Counted from the first letter of the stretch, positions 1-8,847 are shown. The stretch is 64,000 nt of DNA from an uncultured Eubacteriales bacterium (GCA_902767565.1 CACXHY010000012.1:1-64000); one strand, 5' to 3'. Program-made: numbers and translations. The notes: a model not told the origin generated them from the sequence alone.

Positions 1-79
1 CATTGTACAGCTTAGGCAATGAGTTGTCCCTCGCCTGTGGCTGGCTGCCACGAACATGGGGCAAATATATAGTAACAGG

Positions 80-149
80 GGGCAGGGGGATGGGGCGAAA
101 CGGTTTGGAGAGCATCTGCTGACACAGATCACAGAGCGGACCGAACAGT
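80..149 (+). repeat. 70-bp dispersed repeat, copy 1
   Basis: This stretch matches the reverse complement of 42928-42997 at 66 of 70 positions without gaps (compared by eye). It begins with a G-rich run containing TGGGGCGAA and ends in GAACAGT. It lies between the left window edge and the stop codon of the ABC exporter gene. No gene was recognised in 1-216, where the only thing seen is this repeat. Confidence 0.75.
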
Positions 150-216
150 CACATTATTGTCGGATCGAATTCACTCGCGACCCGTTTCACGCAGTTCGGT
201 TGACCTGTCAGCCGGA

Positions 217-2088
217 TCAGGCGCGGGGCGTTCCCTTTTTCTTTCCCTCCATTTCCAGGAGGGTGCGGCCGGCCTCGTCGCGGAACTGGTTGGTGTAGAG
301 GCGGTAGTACTCGCCCCGCTTCGCGATCAGTTCCCGGTGGGTGCCGTCCTCGGCGATCTTTCCGTCGCGGATCAGCAGGATCCGGTCCGCCGTGCGGATG
401 GTGGACAGGCGGTGGGCGATGATGAAGGAGGTGCGGCCCTCGAGGGTGGTCTGGATGGCCTTCTGGATCAGCTGCTCCGTCTCGGTGTCCACGGAGGAGG
501 TGGCCTCGTCCAGCACGAAGATGGCCGGGTCGGTCAGCAGGGCGCGCGCGAAGGACACCAGCTGCTTCTGGCCGGTGGACAGGCGTCCGCCGCCCTCGCC
601 CACGTCGGTGTCGTAGCCGTCCTGCATGCCCAGGATGAAGGATTCCGCCCCGACCATGCGCGCGGCCTGCCGGACCTCCTCATCCGTCGCCTCCGGCCGC
701 CCGTAGCGGATGTTGTCGGCGATGGTGCCGGAGAAGAGGTGCGGTGTCTGCAGGACGTATCCGAGATTGGACTGCAGCCACAGCTGGCTGCGCTCCCGGT
801 AATCCACATGGTCGATCAGCACGCGGCCGGCCGTGGGTTCGTAGAATCGGCACACCAGGTTGACGATGGTGGACTTGCCGGAGCCGGTCTCGCCCACCAG
901 CGCGATGGTCTGCCCGGCCTTCACGCTCAGGTCGAAGTGCTCCAGCACCTGCTCACCGTCCTGGTAGCGGAAGCTGACGTCCTCAAAGTCGATGTCGCCG
1001 CGCAGCGCGGGCCAGTTTTCCTTTTTCGGGTGGAAGTTGTCGCCGAAGACGGCCTCCACCTCGGGGCTGTCCACGATGGCAGGCTCCGTGTCCAGGAGGG
1101 TCAGCACGCGCTCGGCCGCGGCCTGGGAGGACTGCAGCTCCGCGAAGATGCGGGCGATGTCCCGGACGGGCATGAAGAACTGCAGGGTGTAGTTGATGAA
1201 CACGTTCAGCACGCCCACGGTCATCCCGGCGGCGCCCGCCACGGTCAGCAGCACCTCCGCGCTGCCCTTCCACAGCACCCAGGCCGTGGCCAGGGAGCCG
1301 AGGCTCACCACGATGGGCATGAACAGGGCGGACAAGGTCGCGGCCCGCACGGAGGAATCGCGCATGCCTTCCGCGATCTCGTGGAATTCCTCGCTGTTCA
1401 TCTCCTCGCGCACGAGGGTCTTGGTGGTCAGCGCGCCGTTGATGCCCTCGTTGAAGGCGGATGTCAGCTGGCTGTTGCGCTTGCGGACCTGGCGGTAGCT
1501 CTCCAGGATGCCCTTCTGGAACTTCCACGAGATCACCGCCAGCGGGGGCAGCACCAGCATCACGATCAGGGCCATCCGCGCGTTGAGGACCAGCATCTGC
1601 ACGGCGCACAGCACCAGGAAGGCCGAGCCCCAGGCCAGGTCCACCAGGGACCAGCCGATGGTGTCGCCCAGGCGCTGGGTGTCGTTGGTCAGGCGGCTCA
1701 TCAGCGAGCCGACGGGCATGCGGTCGTAGTAGGAGAAGGGCAGTTCCTGCAGCTTGCGGAAGCCGAGCCTGCGGATGTGGTAGCACATGCCCGTCTCCAC
1801 CTTGCCGCTCTCCCGGATGAACAGGAACACCACGCCCACCTGCAGGGCGATGAGCAGGACATAGATGACGGCGAACAGGGGCAGGCCTTCCGTGGTCTCC
1901 CCCGCGATGAAGGTATCGATGGCGTAGCCGTTCATCCAGGGCAGCGCCACGTCGATCCCGGCGGACACCGTCATGGTGGCGAGGATGATCCAGAGGTTAC
2001 GGTGGAAGGGTCTTGCCAGCTTCAGCAGCTTCTTCCACAGTCCCAGATCAAATCGCCGGGTATAGTCTTCTTCCTGAAAGGCGGTCAT
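217..2088 (-). CDS. ABC exporter half-transporter, subunit with consensus Walker B
   Basis: Full-length half-transporter of 623 aa, with an exporter-type membrane domain (about residues 25-330) fused to an ATPase domain. Visible motifs are Walker A GETGSGKST (399-407), signature LSTGQ (503-507), Walker B FVLDEA (524-529, Glu present) and the H-loop His559. The signature departs from LSGGQ. Its start codon overlaps the stop of the upstream half-transporter by 4 bp, so the two are probably translationally coupled and form a heterodimer of the BmrCD/TM287-288 type. Such pumps usually export drugs or lipids across the cytoplasmic membrane. The substrate cannot be read from the sequence. Confidence 0.93.
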   Translation of the reverse strand: MTAFQEEDYTRRFDLGLWKKLLKLARPFHRNLWIILATMTVSAGIDVALPWMNGYAIDTFIAGETTEGLPLFAVIYVLLIALQVGVVFLFIRESGKVETGMCYHIRRLGFRKLQELPFSYYDRMPVGSLMSRLTNDTQRLGDTIGWSLVDLAWGSAFLVLCAVQMLVLNARMALIVMLVLPPLAVISWKFQKGILESYRQVRKRNSQLTSAFNEGINGALTTKTLVREEMNSEEFHEIAEGMRDSSVRAATLSALFMPIVVSLGSLATAWVLWKGSAEVLLTVAGAAGMTVGVLNVFINYTLQFFMPVRDIARIFAELQSSQAAAERVLTLLDTEPAIVDSPEVEAVFGDNFHPKKENWPALRGDIDFEDVSFRYQDGEQVLEHFDLSVKAGQTIALVGETGSGKSTIVNLVCRFYEPTAGRVLIDHVDYRERSQLWLQSNLGYVLQTPHLFSGTIADNIRYGRPEATDEEVRQAARMVGAESFILGMQDGYDTDVGEGGGRLSTGQKQLVSFARALLTDPAIFVLDEATSSVDTETEQLIQKAIQTTLEGRTSFIIAHRLSTIRTADRILLIRDGKIAEDGTHRELIAKRGEYYRLYTNQFRDEAGRTLLEMEGKKKGTPRA

Positions 2089-3920
2089 GCTCTCTCACCT
2101 CCTCCGTCTTCCGTTCTGAGCTCGTCCTCCAGGCCGCTCTGGATCGCGAAGATCCGCTGGTACAGGCCCGGCACGGCGGACAGTTCTTCGTGGGTCCCGC
2201 GCTGGGTGATCCGCCCGTGCTCGAGCACCAGGATCTGGTCCGCCTGGGACAGGGTGGTGATCCGGTGGCTGATGATCAGGGTGGTCACGTCCCCGTGCTC
2301 CCGCTTCAGCGCGGCGCGGATGCGGGCGTCGGTCTCGGTATCCACGGCGGAGAGCGAATCGTCGAAGATCAGCACCGCGTTGTCCTTGAGCAGGGTGCGG
2401 GCGATGGCGATGCGCTGCTTCTGCCCGCCGGAGAGGGTCACGCCGCGCTCGCCCACCAGAGTATCGTAGCCCTTCTCGGCCTTCCCGATGAAGCCGGAGG
2501 CCGAGGCCGTGTCGGCGGCGAGCCGGATGCTCTTGTCGTCGGGCTCCCGCAGGACGATGCCCACGTTCTCGCGGATCGTGCGGGAATAGAGGAAGGGCTC
2601 CTGCAGGATCAGGCCGATGCGGGACCGCAGCCATTTCCGGTCCACGGTGCGCAGGTCCGCGCCGCCGACGGTGATGGTGCCGGAGGTGGGCTCGTACAGG
2701 CGCTGGAGCAGATACATCAGCGTGGACTTGCCGCTGCCCGTGGCGCCCAGCACCGCGGTGGTCGTGCCGGCCGGGATGGTGAAGGACACATCCTCCAGCA
2801 CCGGCACCCCGTCGTCGGGATAGGCGAAGGACACATGGTCGAACACGATATCGCCGTGAAGGTCGGGCTTTGCCGCACCGGGCTCCTCCGGCTCCGCTTC
2901 CTCATACAGGATGGCCTGCATGCGCTCCATGGCCACCATGCTCTTTCCCGCGTCGGAAAGGGTGCGCCCCAGCTGGCGGATGGGCCAGAGGAGCTGGCCC
3001 ACATAGCTGACGAACAGCGTGAGGGTGCCCACGGTGATGTCCCCGCGGACGGCAAGCACCACGCAGACCAGCAGCGTCACGGTCTGCTGCGCCATGGTGA
3101 GCGCGTCGCCGCCGCCCCAGTAGATCGCCAGCAGGTCGTTGAGCCTCTTCGTCTTTTTGCGGAAGTCCTCCGACACCTTGTCGAAGCGCTCCACTTCCCG
3201 CTCCTGCTGGCCGAAGGCCCGCACCACCCGCACACCGGAGAGGTTCTCCTGCAGCACGGCGGTCATGGAAGCCTCGGCCTCGTCCATATCACGGAAGGAA
3301 CGGTGCACCTTCCTGAAGAACCAGAGGGCAAAGCAGAAGATGGCCGGGGTCAGGATCAGCGAGATCAGGGTCAGGAGGGGATTGCGGCCCAGCAGGATCA
3401 CGAGGGCCCCCGTGATCATCAGCACCGCGTTCACCACCTCCAGCACCTGCACGGCGAGGAAGCGGCGCACGGTGTCCACGTCGGAGGTGCAGCGCTGGAT
3501 CAGGTCGCCGGTCTCGGCGCGGACGTGATAGGCGAAGGGCAGCTCCTGCAGATGGTCGTACAGGCGTTCGCGGAGCGTCATGGCGATCCGCTCGCTGGCC
3601 ACCGCGCTCATGCGGCCCTTGATGTAGCTGAACAGGCCGTTGAGCAGGTACAGGGCCACCAGCACCGCCGCCAGGAACCAGAGGTTCTCGCGGATCCATG
3701 GTTTGGTGACGCCGATCCCCCGCAGTCCGCCCAGGAGCCATCCGGGCAGGGTGGACGCCTTGCTCCCCAGCACGCAGTCGATGGTCTCCGCCAGCAGGAG
3801 GGGCGAGGCGTAGCCCAGCATCACCACCATCACGGTGGACAGGCCCGCCGCCACGTACGCGCCGCGGTTGGGCCTCAGAAGGGTCAGGGTCTCCCGGAAG
3901 GGAGTCGGTTTCTTGTTCAC
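2085..3920 (-). CDS. ABC exporter half-transporter, subunit with degenerate Walker B
   Basis: 611 aa, exporter-type membrane domain plus ATPase. Walker A GATGSGKST (392-400), canonical LSGGQ (496-500), and Walker B ending in Asp-Asp (D520-D521), so Asp sits where the catalytic Glu is expected. His552 is present. Degenerate Walker B here together with the LSTGQ signature of the partner would build one inactive and one active ATP site, the known asymmetry of heterodimeric exporters. GTG start with a GGGAGGAAT ribosome binding site. It is the first large gene after the promoter, leader ORF and terminator-like hairpin at 3949-4161. Confidence 0.93.
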   Translation of the reverse strand: MNKKPTPFRETLTLLRPNRGAYVAAGLSTVMVVMLGYASPLLLAETIDCVLGSKASTLPGWLLGGLRGIGVTKPWIRENLWFLAAVLVALYLLNGLFSYIKGRMSAVASERIAMTLRERLYDHLQELPFAYHVRAETGDLIQRCTSDVDTVRRFLAVQVLEVVNAVLMITGALVILLGRNPLLTLISLILTPAIFCFALWFFRKVHRSFRDMDEAEASMTAVLQENLSGVRVVRAFGQQEREVERFDKVSEDFRKKTKRLNDLLAIYWGGGDALTMAQQTVTLLVCVVLAVRGDITVGTLTLFVSYVGQLLWPIRQLGRTLSDAGKSMVAMERMQAILYEEAEPEEPGAAKPDLHGDIVFDHVSFAYPDDGVPVLEDVSFTIPAGTTTAVLGATGSGKSTLMYLLQRLYEPTSGTITVGGADLRTVDRKWLRSRIGLILQEPFLYSRTIRENVGIVLREPDDKSIRLAADTASASGFIGKAEKGYDTLVGERGVTLSGGQKQRIAIARTLLKDNAVLIFDDSLSAVDTETDARIRAALKREHGDVTTLIISHRITTLSQADQILVLEHGRITQRGTHEELSAVPGLYQRIFAIQSGLEDELRTEDGGGERA

Positions 3921-3948
3921 AGAGATTCCTCCCGTATCAAGGGCAATG

Positions 3949-3982
3949 AAAAACCGGCCGGCACGGTGCCCCGCGCGGCCGG
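3949..3982 (-). terminator. Terminator-like hairpin in the exporter leader (candidate attenuator)
   Basis: On the minus strand the arms CCGGCC and GGCCGG (3977-3982 and 3954-3959) enclose a second small hairpin and are followed directly by five T (3949-3953). It sits between the leader ORF and the exporter start, where it would stop transcription before the structural genes unless bypassed. Confidence 0.6.
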
Positions 3983-4011
3983 ATCAAACGCGTGAATGCC
4001 GGGTCTCCCCG

Positions 4012-4083
4012 TCACTCCGCCCGGACAGCAAAGGGCACGCCAAAGGAAGTGGGATCAGCTGCAAGGATCATGCGGATCGTCAT
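4012..4083 (-). CDS. Candidate 23-aa leader peptide of the ABC exporter operon
   Basis: ATG at 4083 is preceded by a near-perfect ribosome binding site AAAGGAGG (4092-4099) with 8-nt spacing. The 23-codon frame (MTIRMILAADPTSF... ending AVRAE) stops at 4012, about 30 nt before a terminator-like hairpin. Promoter, short well-initiated ORF, hairpin with T-run, then drug-type exporter is the arrangement of ribosome-mediated attenuation, as known for bmrB-bmrCD of Bacillus subtilis. No homologue of the peptide is recognised. An in-frame ATG at 4104 is less likely because it precedes the ribosome binding site. Confidence 0.5.
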   Translation of the reverse strand: MTIRMILAADPTSFGVPFAVRAE

Positions 4084-4110
4084 CTTCACGGCCTCCTTTG
4101 CCATCAGATT

Positions 4111-4126
4111 TGTTCCGGACGGAACA
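4111..4126. promoter_or_regulatory. Perfect 7-2-7 palindrome at the expected transcription start
   Basis: TGTTCCGgaCGGAACA is a perfect inverted repeat just downstream of the -10 box of the exporter promoter, so it overlaps the expected start site. That is a typical repressor operator position. No adjacent regulator gene is present in the window. Confidence 0.5.
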
Positions 4127-4132
4127 TGGAAG

Positions 4133-4161
4133 AGCATACACGGGATCGCGCCGTTTGTCAA
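4133..4161 (-). promoter_or_regulatory. Sigma-A promoter of the ABC exporter operon
   Basis: On the minus strand TTGACA (4156-4161), a 17-bp spacer, then TATGCT (4133-4138). The -35 box overlaps the recN stop codon. Confidence 0.75.
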
Positions 4162-5864
4162 CCCCTGTTTTTCATCGCCCGCGCGGCCTCCAGCAGATGT
4201 GCGGCGTGCTCCATGGCGCTTTCGTCGCTGCCGCGGGCGCCGCCGAGCATGCGGGCCACCTCCGCCGTGCGCTCCTCCTCGGTGAGGCGGCGCAGGTGCG
4301 TGCCGGTGCGGCCGTCCTTCACGGTCTTTTCCACCAGCAGCTGCACGTCCGCCATGGCCGCCAGCTGCGGGAGGTGGGTCACGCACAGCACCTGTCGGGC
4401 GCGGGAAATGGCGGCCATCTTCTCGGCCACGGCCTGGGCCACCCGGCCGGAGATGCCGGTGTCGATCTCGTCGAAGACCATGCAGTCCACGCCGCCCAGG
4501 TTTGCCTCCATGTTCTTCAGCGCCAGCATGAGGCGCGACAGCTCGCCGCCCGAGGCGATGCGGCTCAGAGGCTTCAGCGGCTCGCCCGGGTTGGGCGAGA
4601 TCAGGAAGGAGACCTCGTCATCCCCCGCCGTCCTGGGCAGGGTGGGCTTTTCAGGCTTCGGGGCGAAATCCACCCTGAACACGGTGGAGCCCATGCCCAG
4701 GTCCGCCAGCTGCTCCGTCATCCCCCGCTCGAAGCGCTCCGCCAGCGCGCGCCGGGCCTCGGTCAGCCGTTTCGCGGCCTGCCGGTATGCCGAGAGCAGC
4801 GCCCGGTCCTCCTTCTCCAGCCGCTCGGTCTCGCCGTCCAGATCCGTGAGGGCCTCGCGCTCGGCGGCCAGCTGCTTCCAGGTCTCCAGCACCGCCGGGA
4901 TGTCCGCGCCGTATTTGCGCTGCAGCCGGGCGATCAGTTCCAGCCGGTTCTCCACCCGCTCCGCCCGCTGAGGGTCGAAGGCGGCGGTGTTCAGCAAGCT
5001 CTGCAGCTCGTGGCCGCACTCCTCGAGCTCGTAATAGGCGGTGCGCACCCGCTGGGCCAGCGAGCGGTAGGCCTCGCCGTAGGCCGCGATCTGCTCCAGG
5101 GCATCGGCGGCGGGCTTCAGCTGCGCCAGCACCGGGTCGGGATCCCCCGCCGCGATGGCGGTATGCGCGCTGCGCAGATTCATGGCGATCTTTTCCGCGT
5201 GGCGGCTCCTGTCCCGCTCCTCCCGCAGGACCTCCTCCTCGCCGGGCTTCAGTCTGGCCTTTTCCAGCTCGGCCAGGCTCTTGTCCAGCTCCTCCCGGCG
5301 GCGCTCCCGCTGCTCCCGCTCGCGGACCAGGCGCGCATACTTCCGGTGGCAGGCCAGGAAGGCCTCCGCGGCGCCGGCCGTCTCCCGCAGGAGGGCCTGA
5401 TGGGCGGCGTCCCCGGTGCCGTCCAGGAGTTGAAGGTGATAATGCGCGTCCATCAGGAAGCGGGTCTCGTGCTGGCCATGGACGTCCATCAGCCGCTCCG
5501 CCAGTTCCCGCAGCGAGCTCAGCGGCACCGCGATGCCGCACACGCGGCAGATGCTCCGGCCGGCCGCGGTGATCTCGCGGTAGAGGATGATCGGGCTGTC
5601 CTCCGGGTCGATCTCCTTTTCCCGGAGCCAGGCCACGGCTTCGCTGTCCTCCGCCTCGGAGAAGACGGCCTCCACGGTGGCCTTTTCCGTGCCGGTGCGG
5701 ATCAGCCCCTTGTCGGCGCGGCCGCCCAGCACCAGGTTCACCGCGTCCACGATGATGGATTTTCCGGCGCCGGTCTCGCCCGTCAGGGTGTGCAGTCCGC
5801 GGCTGAAATCGATCGTCAGAGACTCGATCAGCGCGATATTGCAGATCGTCAGGGTTTGCAGCAT
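4158..5864 (-). CDS. recN: DNA repair protein RecN
   Basis: 568 aa, the normal length of RecN, an SMC-like ATPase that acts in double-strand break repair. Walker A GETGAGKS at residues 29-36, a long coiled-coil middle, and the C-terminal signature and Walker B region containing FDEIDTGISG. Ribosome binding site GAGGAG lies 6 nt before the ATG. It follows argR by about 10 bp, matching the common nadK-argR-recN cluster of Firmicutes. Confidence 0.96.
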   Translation of the reverse strand: MLQTLTICNIALIESLTIDFSRGLHTLTGETGAGKSIIVDAVNLVLGGRADKGLIRTGTEKATVEAVFSEAEDSEAVAWLREKEIDPEDSPIILYREITAAGRSICRVCGIAVPLSSLRELAERLMDVHGQHETRFLMDAHYHLQLLDGTGDAAHQALLRETAGAAEAFLACHRKYARLVREREQRERRREELDKSLAELEKARLKPGEEEVLREERDRSRHAEKIAMNLRSAHTAIAAGDPDPVLAQLKPAADALEQIAAYGEAYRSLAQRVRTAYYELEECGHELQSLLNTAAFDPQRAERVENRLELIARLQRKYGADIPAVLETWKQLAAEREALTDLDGETERLEKEDRALLSAYRQAAKRLTEARRALAERFERGMTEQLADLGMGSTVFRVDFAPKPEKPTLPRTAGDDEVSFLISPNPGEPLKPLSRIASGGELSRLMLALKNMEANLGGVDCMVFDEIDTGISGRVAQAVAEKMAAISRARQVLCVTHLPQLAAMADVQLLVEKTVKDGRTGTHLRRLTEEERTAEVARMLGGARGSDESAMEHAAHLLEAARAMKNRG

Positions 5865-5874
5865 GTCTGTCTCC

Positions 5875-6324
5875 TCAGCTCATCAGTTCCCGCAGCCGGT
5901 CCGCCACCGCCTGGGCGTCCGCGGCGTTCCGGCTCACCAGCAGCACGGTATTGTCCCCCGCCACCGAGCCGAGGATCTTCGTCCAGCCCAGGGAATCCAG
6001 CGCCTCGGCCGCCACGTTGGCCGAGCCGGAGATGGTCTTGACCACCAGGAGGTTCTCCGCCGCCACCACCGACAGCATGGACTCCCTCAGGATGCGGGCC
6101 AGCCGTTCGCCGGTGCTGCGGTCGCTGCCGGCCGCCTGCGCGTAGCAATAGGTCCCGTCCGCGGAGAGTGCCTTCACCAGCCGCAGTTCCTTGATGTCAC
6201 GGGATACGGTGGCCTGGGTCACCCGATAGCCGTTCTTCGCCAGCGCCTCCGCCAGCGCCTCCTGGGTCTCGATCTTCTCTCTGGTGATCAGATCCAGGAT
6301 CATCATCTGTCTCTGTGATTTCAT
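5875..6324 (-). CDS. argR: Arginine repressor ArgR
   Basis: About 149 aa. The N-terminal winged helix carries TVSRDIKEL, the classic ArgR DNA-recognition stretch. The C-terminal domain has GSVAGDNTVLL, the oligomerisation and arginine-binding core. In the family the protein senses arginine and represses biosynthesis genes; argH in this window (17917-19284) is a plausible target, but no clear ARG box was seen. The start at 6324 (MKSQRQ) is preferred over 6336 because the GGAGG site abuts the upstream ATG. Confidence 0.95.
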   Translation of the reverse strand: MKSQRQMMILDLITREKIETQEALAEALAKNGYRVTQATVSRDIKELRLVKALSADGTYCYAQAAGSDRSTGERLARILRESMLSVVAAENLLVVKTISGSANVAAEALDSLGWTKILGSVAGDNTVLLVSRNAADAQAVADRLRELMS

Positions 6325-6342
6325 GATTCCGTTCATCCTCCG

Positions 6343-7143
6343 TCAGCGCGACCACTCGATCAGCTTCTGATGCACCACGTCGAAGAACCCGTCCGGCCGG
6401 ATGCGCACGAGGCGCACCCTCGTCTCCGCCTTGCGGACGGACACGCTGTCCCCCTCCCGGAGCTCCGCGCAGTGCTGTCCGTCGATCTGCAGGGAGGCCC
6501 GGATGCTCTCCGCCGTGCTCAGCGAGAGGGTCACCCTCGCGTCGCCGGCCACCACCTGCGGGCGGTGCTGCAGGGAATGCGGGCAGATGGGGGTGATGAG
6601 CATGCAGTCCACCGCCGGCGCGATGATCGGGCCGCCCGCCGAGAGGGAGTAGCCCGTCGAGCCGGTGGGCGTGGCCACCAGCAGGCCGTCGGCGCGGTAA
6701 TCCCCCGCCCAGCCGCCGTCCACCTGCGCCTGCACCCGGATGAGCCTCGGGTATGCGCCGCGGGTCAGCACGACATCGTTCAGCGCGAGAAAACGCCGGT
6801 CGCCCCAGGTCACGCACAGCATGACCCGGGCCTCCTCCGCGTATTCGCCTGACAGCAGGCGGTCCAGCGCCTCCTCCAGGTCGTCCGCTTCCACCTCGGT
6901 GAGGAAGCCCATGTGGCCCATGTTGACGCCCAGCATCGGCACGTCCAGGGATGCGGCCGTCTTCGCGCAGCGGAGCATGGTCCCGTCGCCGCCCATGGCC
7001 ACCAGGGCGTCCATCGGCTGGTTTGCGAAATCCCTTTCCCTCACCACGGCCGCGCCGTGGGCGGTCAGCCAGCGGGCTGCCCGGTCACAGGCCTCCACCG
7101 CCTGCCGGTTCTCGCTCGGCGCGCTCAATCCGATGCGAAGCAT
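6343..7143 (-). CDS. nadK: NAD kinase
   Basis: 266 aa. NAD kinase phosphorylates NAD to NADP in the cytoplasm. The GGDGTMLR motif (about residues 59-66) and the second conserved region TPTGSTGYSLSAGGP are present. The start at 7143 is set by AGGAGGT six nt upstream; the frame is open further upstream but without a ribosome binding site. First gene of nadK-argR-recN, with its own promoter at 7172-7200. Confidence 0.95.
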   Translation of the reverse strand: MLRIGLSAPSENRQAVEACDRAARWLTAHGAAVVRERDFANQPMDALVAMGGDGTMLRCAKTAASLDVPMLGVNMGHMGFLTEVEADDLEEALDRLLSGEYAEEARVMLCVTWGDRRFLALNDVVLTRGAYPRLIRVQAQVDGGWAGDYRADGLLVATPTGSTGYSLSAGGPIIAPAVDCMLITPICPHSLQHRPQVVAGDARVTLSLSTAESIRASLQIDGQHCAELREGDSVSVRKAETRVRLVRIRPDGFFDVVHQKLIEWSR

Positions 7144-7171
7144 TGCGGCACCTCCTCTCGCATGCCGGGTC

Positions 7172-7200
7172 AGTATACCACATCCTGCATATTCATGCAA
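7172..7200 (-). promoter_or_regulatory. Promoter of nadK-argR-recN
   Basis: Minus strand TTGCAT (7195-7200), 17-bp spacer, TATACT (7172-7177), about 30 bp upstream of the nadK start. Confidence 0.7.
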
Positions 7201-7224
7201 GGCGAACACCGGCCGGCATCCCGC

Positions 7225-7249
7225 AAAAAACCGCGCCGGGGCGGCGCGG
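7225..7249 (-). terminator. Rho-independent terminator after the M32 carboxypeptidase
   Basis: Minus strand CCGCGCCG-CCC-CGGCGCGG, a perfect 8-bp stem with 3-nt loop, followed by six T. It separates the carboxypeptidase gene from the nadK promoter. Confidence 0.88.
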
Positions 7250-7265
7250 CACATCATCGGCGGGA

Positions 7266-8765
7266 TCAGAGGCCGTAAAGCTCGCTGTACTTTCCCACGA
7301 GGTAACGGGTGTAATACGACGGATCGAACGCGGCGCCGAGGGCGTTCCTGAGCACCTCATCGGGGCGGAGAAGATCGCCGAAGCGGTGGATCCGCTCGCG
7401 CAGCCACGCGGTCACGGGGCTGAGGTCTCCCCGGCCGACAGGCGTCCAGACGTCGATCTCCCGCTCCATGCGGTCCAGCATCTGCGCCGCGTAGGCGGAG
7501 CCGAGGGCATAGCCGGGGAAATAGCCGATCCCGCCGAAGGACCAGTGGCTGTCCTGCAGGCATCCCCGGCGGTCGTCCGGGACGTCGACGCCGAGATACG
7601 CCTTATACATGGCGTTCCATTCGCCGGGCACGTCGCGGACCGACAGATCGCCCGTCATCAGCGCCTTTTCGATCTCATAGCGGATCATGACGTGCATGCC
7701 GTAGGTCAGCTCATCCGCCTGCGTGCGGATCAGCGAGGGCTTTGCCAGGTTCACGGCGCGATACAGCTTCTCCGCGTCCGCCCCGGCCGTCTGCTCCGGG
7801 AAGATCTCCCGTAGGATCGGCAGCAGTGCGCTGCAGAAGGCGCGGCTCCGGCCGATGTAATTCTCATAGAAGCGGGACTGGCTCTCGTGGATGCCCATCG
7901 ACCGGATGTCGGAGAGGCAGGTCCCCTCCAGGTCATCGCCCGTGCCCAGTTCATAGAGCGCGTGCCCGCCCTCGTGGATGACGCTGTACATGCTCAGGCT
8001 CACGTCGTCCTCGTGATAGTGGGTGGTGATGCGGACGTCGTGCTTGCCGTAGCTGTCGGTGAAGGGGTGCTCCGTCTCGCCGATGGAGCAGTCGTCGCGG
8101 CTGATGCCCAGCAGCCCCATCAGCCGGTCCGAGAACCGCTGCTGCAGGTGCTTCGGGAAATGACCCCGCAGGAAGGAGACGTCCGGCTCGGGCTTTTCCC
8201 CCACGGCCTGGATCACCGGGGTCAGTTCCCGCCGCAGCGCCTCGAAGAACGGGTCCAGCTGCGCGACGGTGACGCCCTTCTCATACTTGTCCAGCATCAC
8301 ATCGTAGGGGTGTGCGGCGGGGTCCTTGCGGGCGGCATTGCGGCGGTGATACGCCACGATCCTCTCCAGGCAGGGAGCGAAGGCCGGCCAGTCGTTCTCC
8401 GCCTTGGCCCGGTGCCAGACGGCGTCCGCCTCGTTGAGGAGCATCCGGTACGCCCTGAACTCCTCCGCAGGGACAAGGGCCGTCTCGTCGCTCTCCTCCA
8501 TCAGGATCTGCGCCCGGCGGCGGGTGCGGGCGTCCGCCTCGTCCCCCGCGTCCAGGATCGTCCGCAGGGCCTCCCGGAAGCGGGGATCGGTCAGCTTCTC
8601 GTGGATGATGCCGCTGAAAAAGGCCATCGTCTCGCCCCGGCGGCCGGCGGAATTCCGCGGCGCGGCGGTGGCCGCGTCATAGCTCATCACGCCCAGCGCG
8701 TGGCCGTAGGGGCGGAGGGTGCGTTCGGTCTCGTTGAGGACGGCTGCGGCTTCCTGATAGTTCAT
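7266..8765 (-). CDS. M32 family metallocarboxypeptidase
   Basis: 499 aa, the standard length of the M32 (thermostable carboxypeptidase Taq) family. The zinc motif HEGGH lies at residues 264-268, and a conserved HESQSRFYE segment follows about 30 residues later. The family removes C-terminal amino acids from peptides in the cytoplasm; no signal peptide is seen. GGGAGG ribosome binding site precedes the ATG. Monocistronic: terminator at 7225-7249 and a separate weak promoter. Confidence 0.95.
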   Translation of the reverse strand: MNYQEAAAVLNETERTLRPYGHALGVMSYDAATAAPRNSAGRRGETMAFFSGIIHEKLTDPRFREALRTILDAGDEADARTRRRAQILMEESDETALVPAEEFRAYRMLLNEADAVWHRAKAENDWPAFAPCLERIVAYHRRNAARKDPAAHPYDVMLDKYEKGVTVAQLDPFFEALRRELTPVIQAVGEKPEPDVSFLRGHFPKHLQQRFSDRLMGLLGISRDDCSIGETEHPFTDSYGKHDVRITTHYHEDDVSLSMYSVIHEGGHALYELGTGDDLEGTCLSDIRSMGIHESQSRFYENYIGRSRAFCSALLPILREIFPEQTAGADAEKLYRAVNLAKPSLIRTQADELTYGMHVMIRYEIEKALMTGDLSVRDVPGEWNAMYKAYLGVDVPDDRRGCLQDSHWSFGGIGYFPGYALGSAYAAQMLDRMEREIDVWTPVGRGDLSPVTAWLRERIHRFGDLLRPDEVLRNALGAAFDPSYYTRYLVGKYSELYGL

Positions 8766-8799
8766 GAGTATGATCCTCCCTGTTCAGTCCGATGCGCCC

Positions 8800-8828
8800 A
8801 GTGTATCACGGATCGGGATCGCGCGCAA
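8800..8828 (-). promoter_or_regulatory. Weak candidate promoter of the M32 carboxypeptidase
   Basis: Minus strand TTGCGC (8823-8828), 17-bp spacer, TACACT (8800-8805). The -35 matches only TTG, so this is tentative. Confidence 0.4.
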
Positions 8829-8847
8829 GCCGCGCACTCCGCCGGGC

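Noticed and set aside
157-2469. A 770-codon open frame on the plus strand, and similar long frames opposite most genes
   Set aside because: They mirror well-identified genes, have no domain content and reflect the strong G/C third-position bias.
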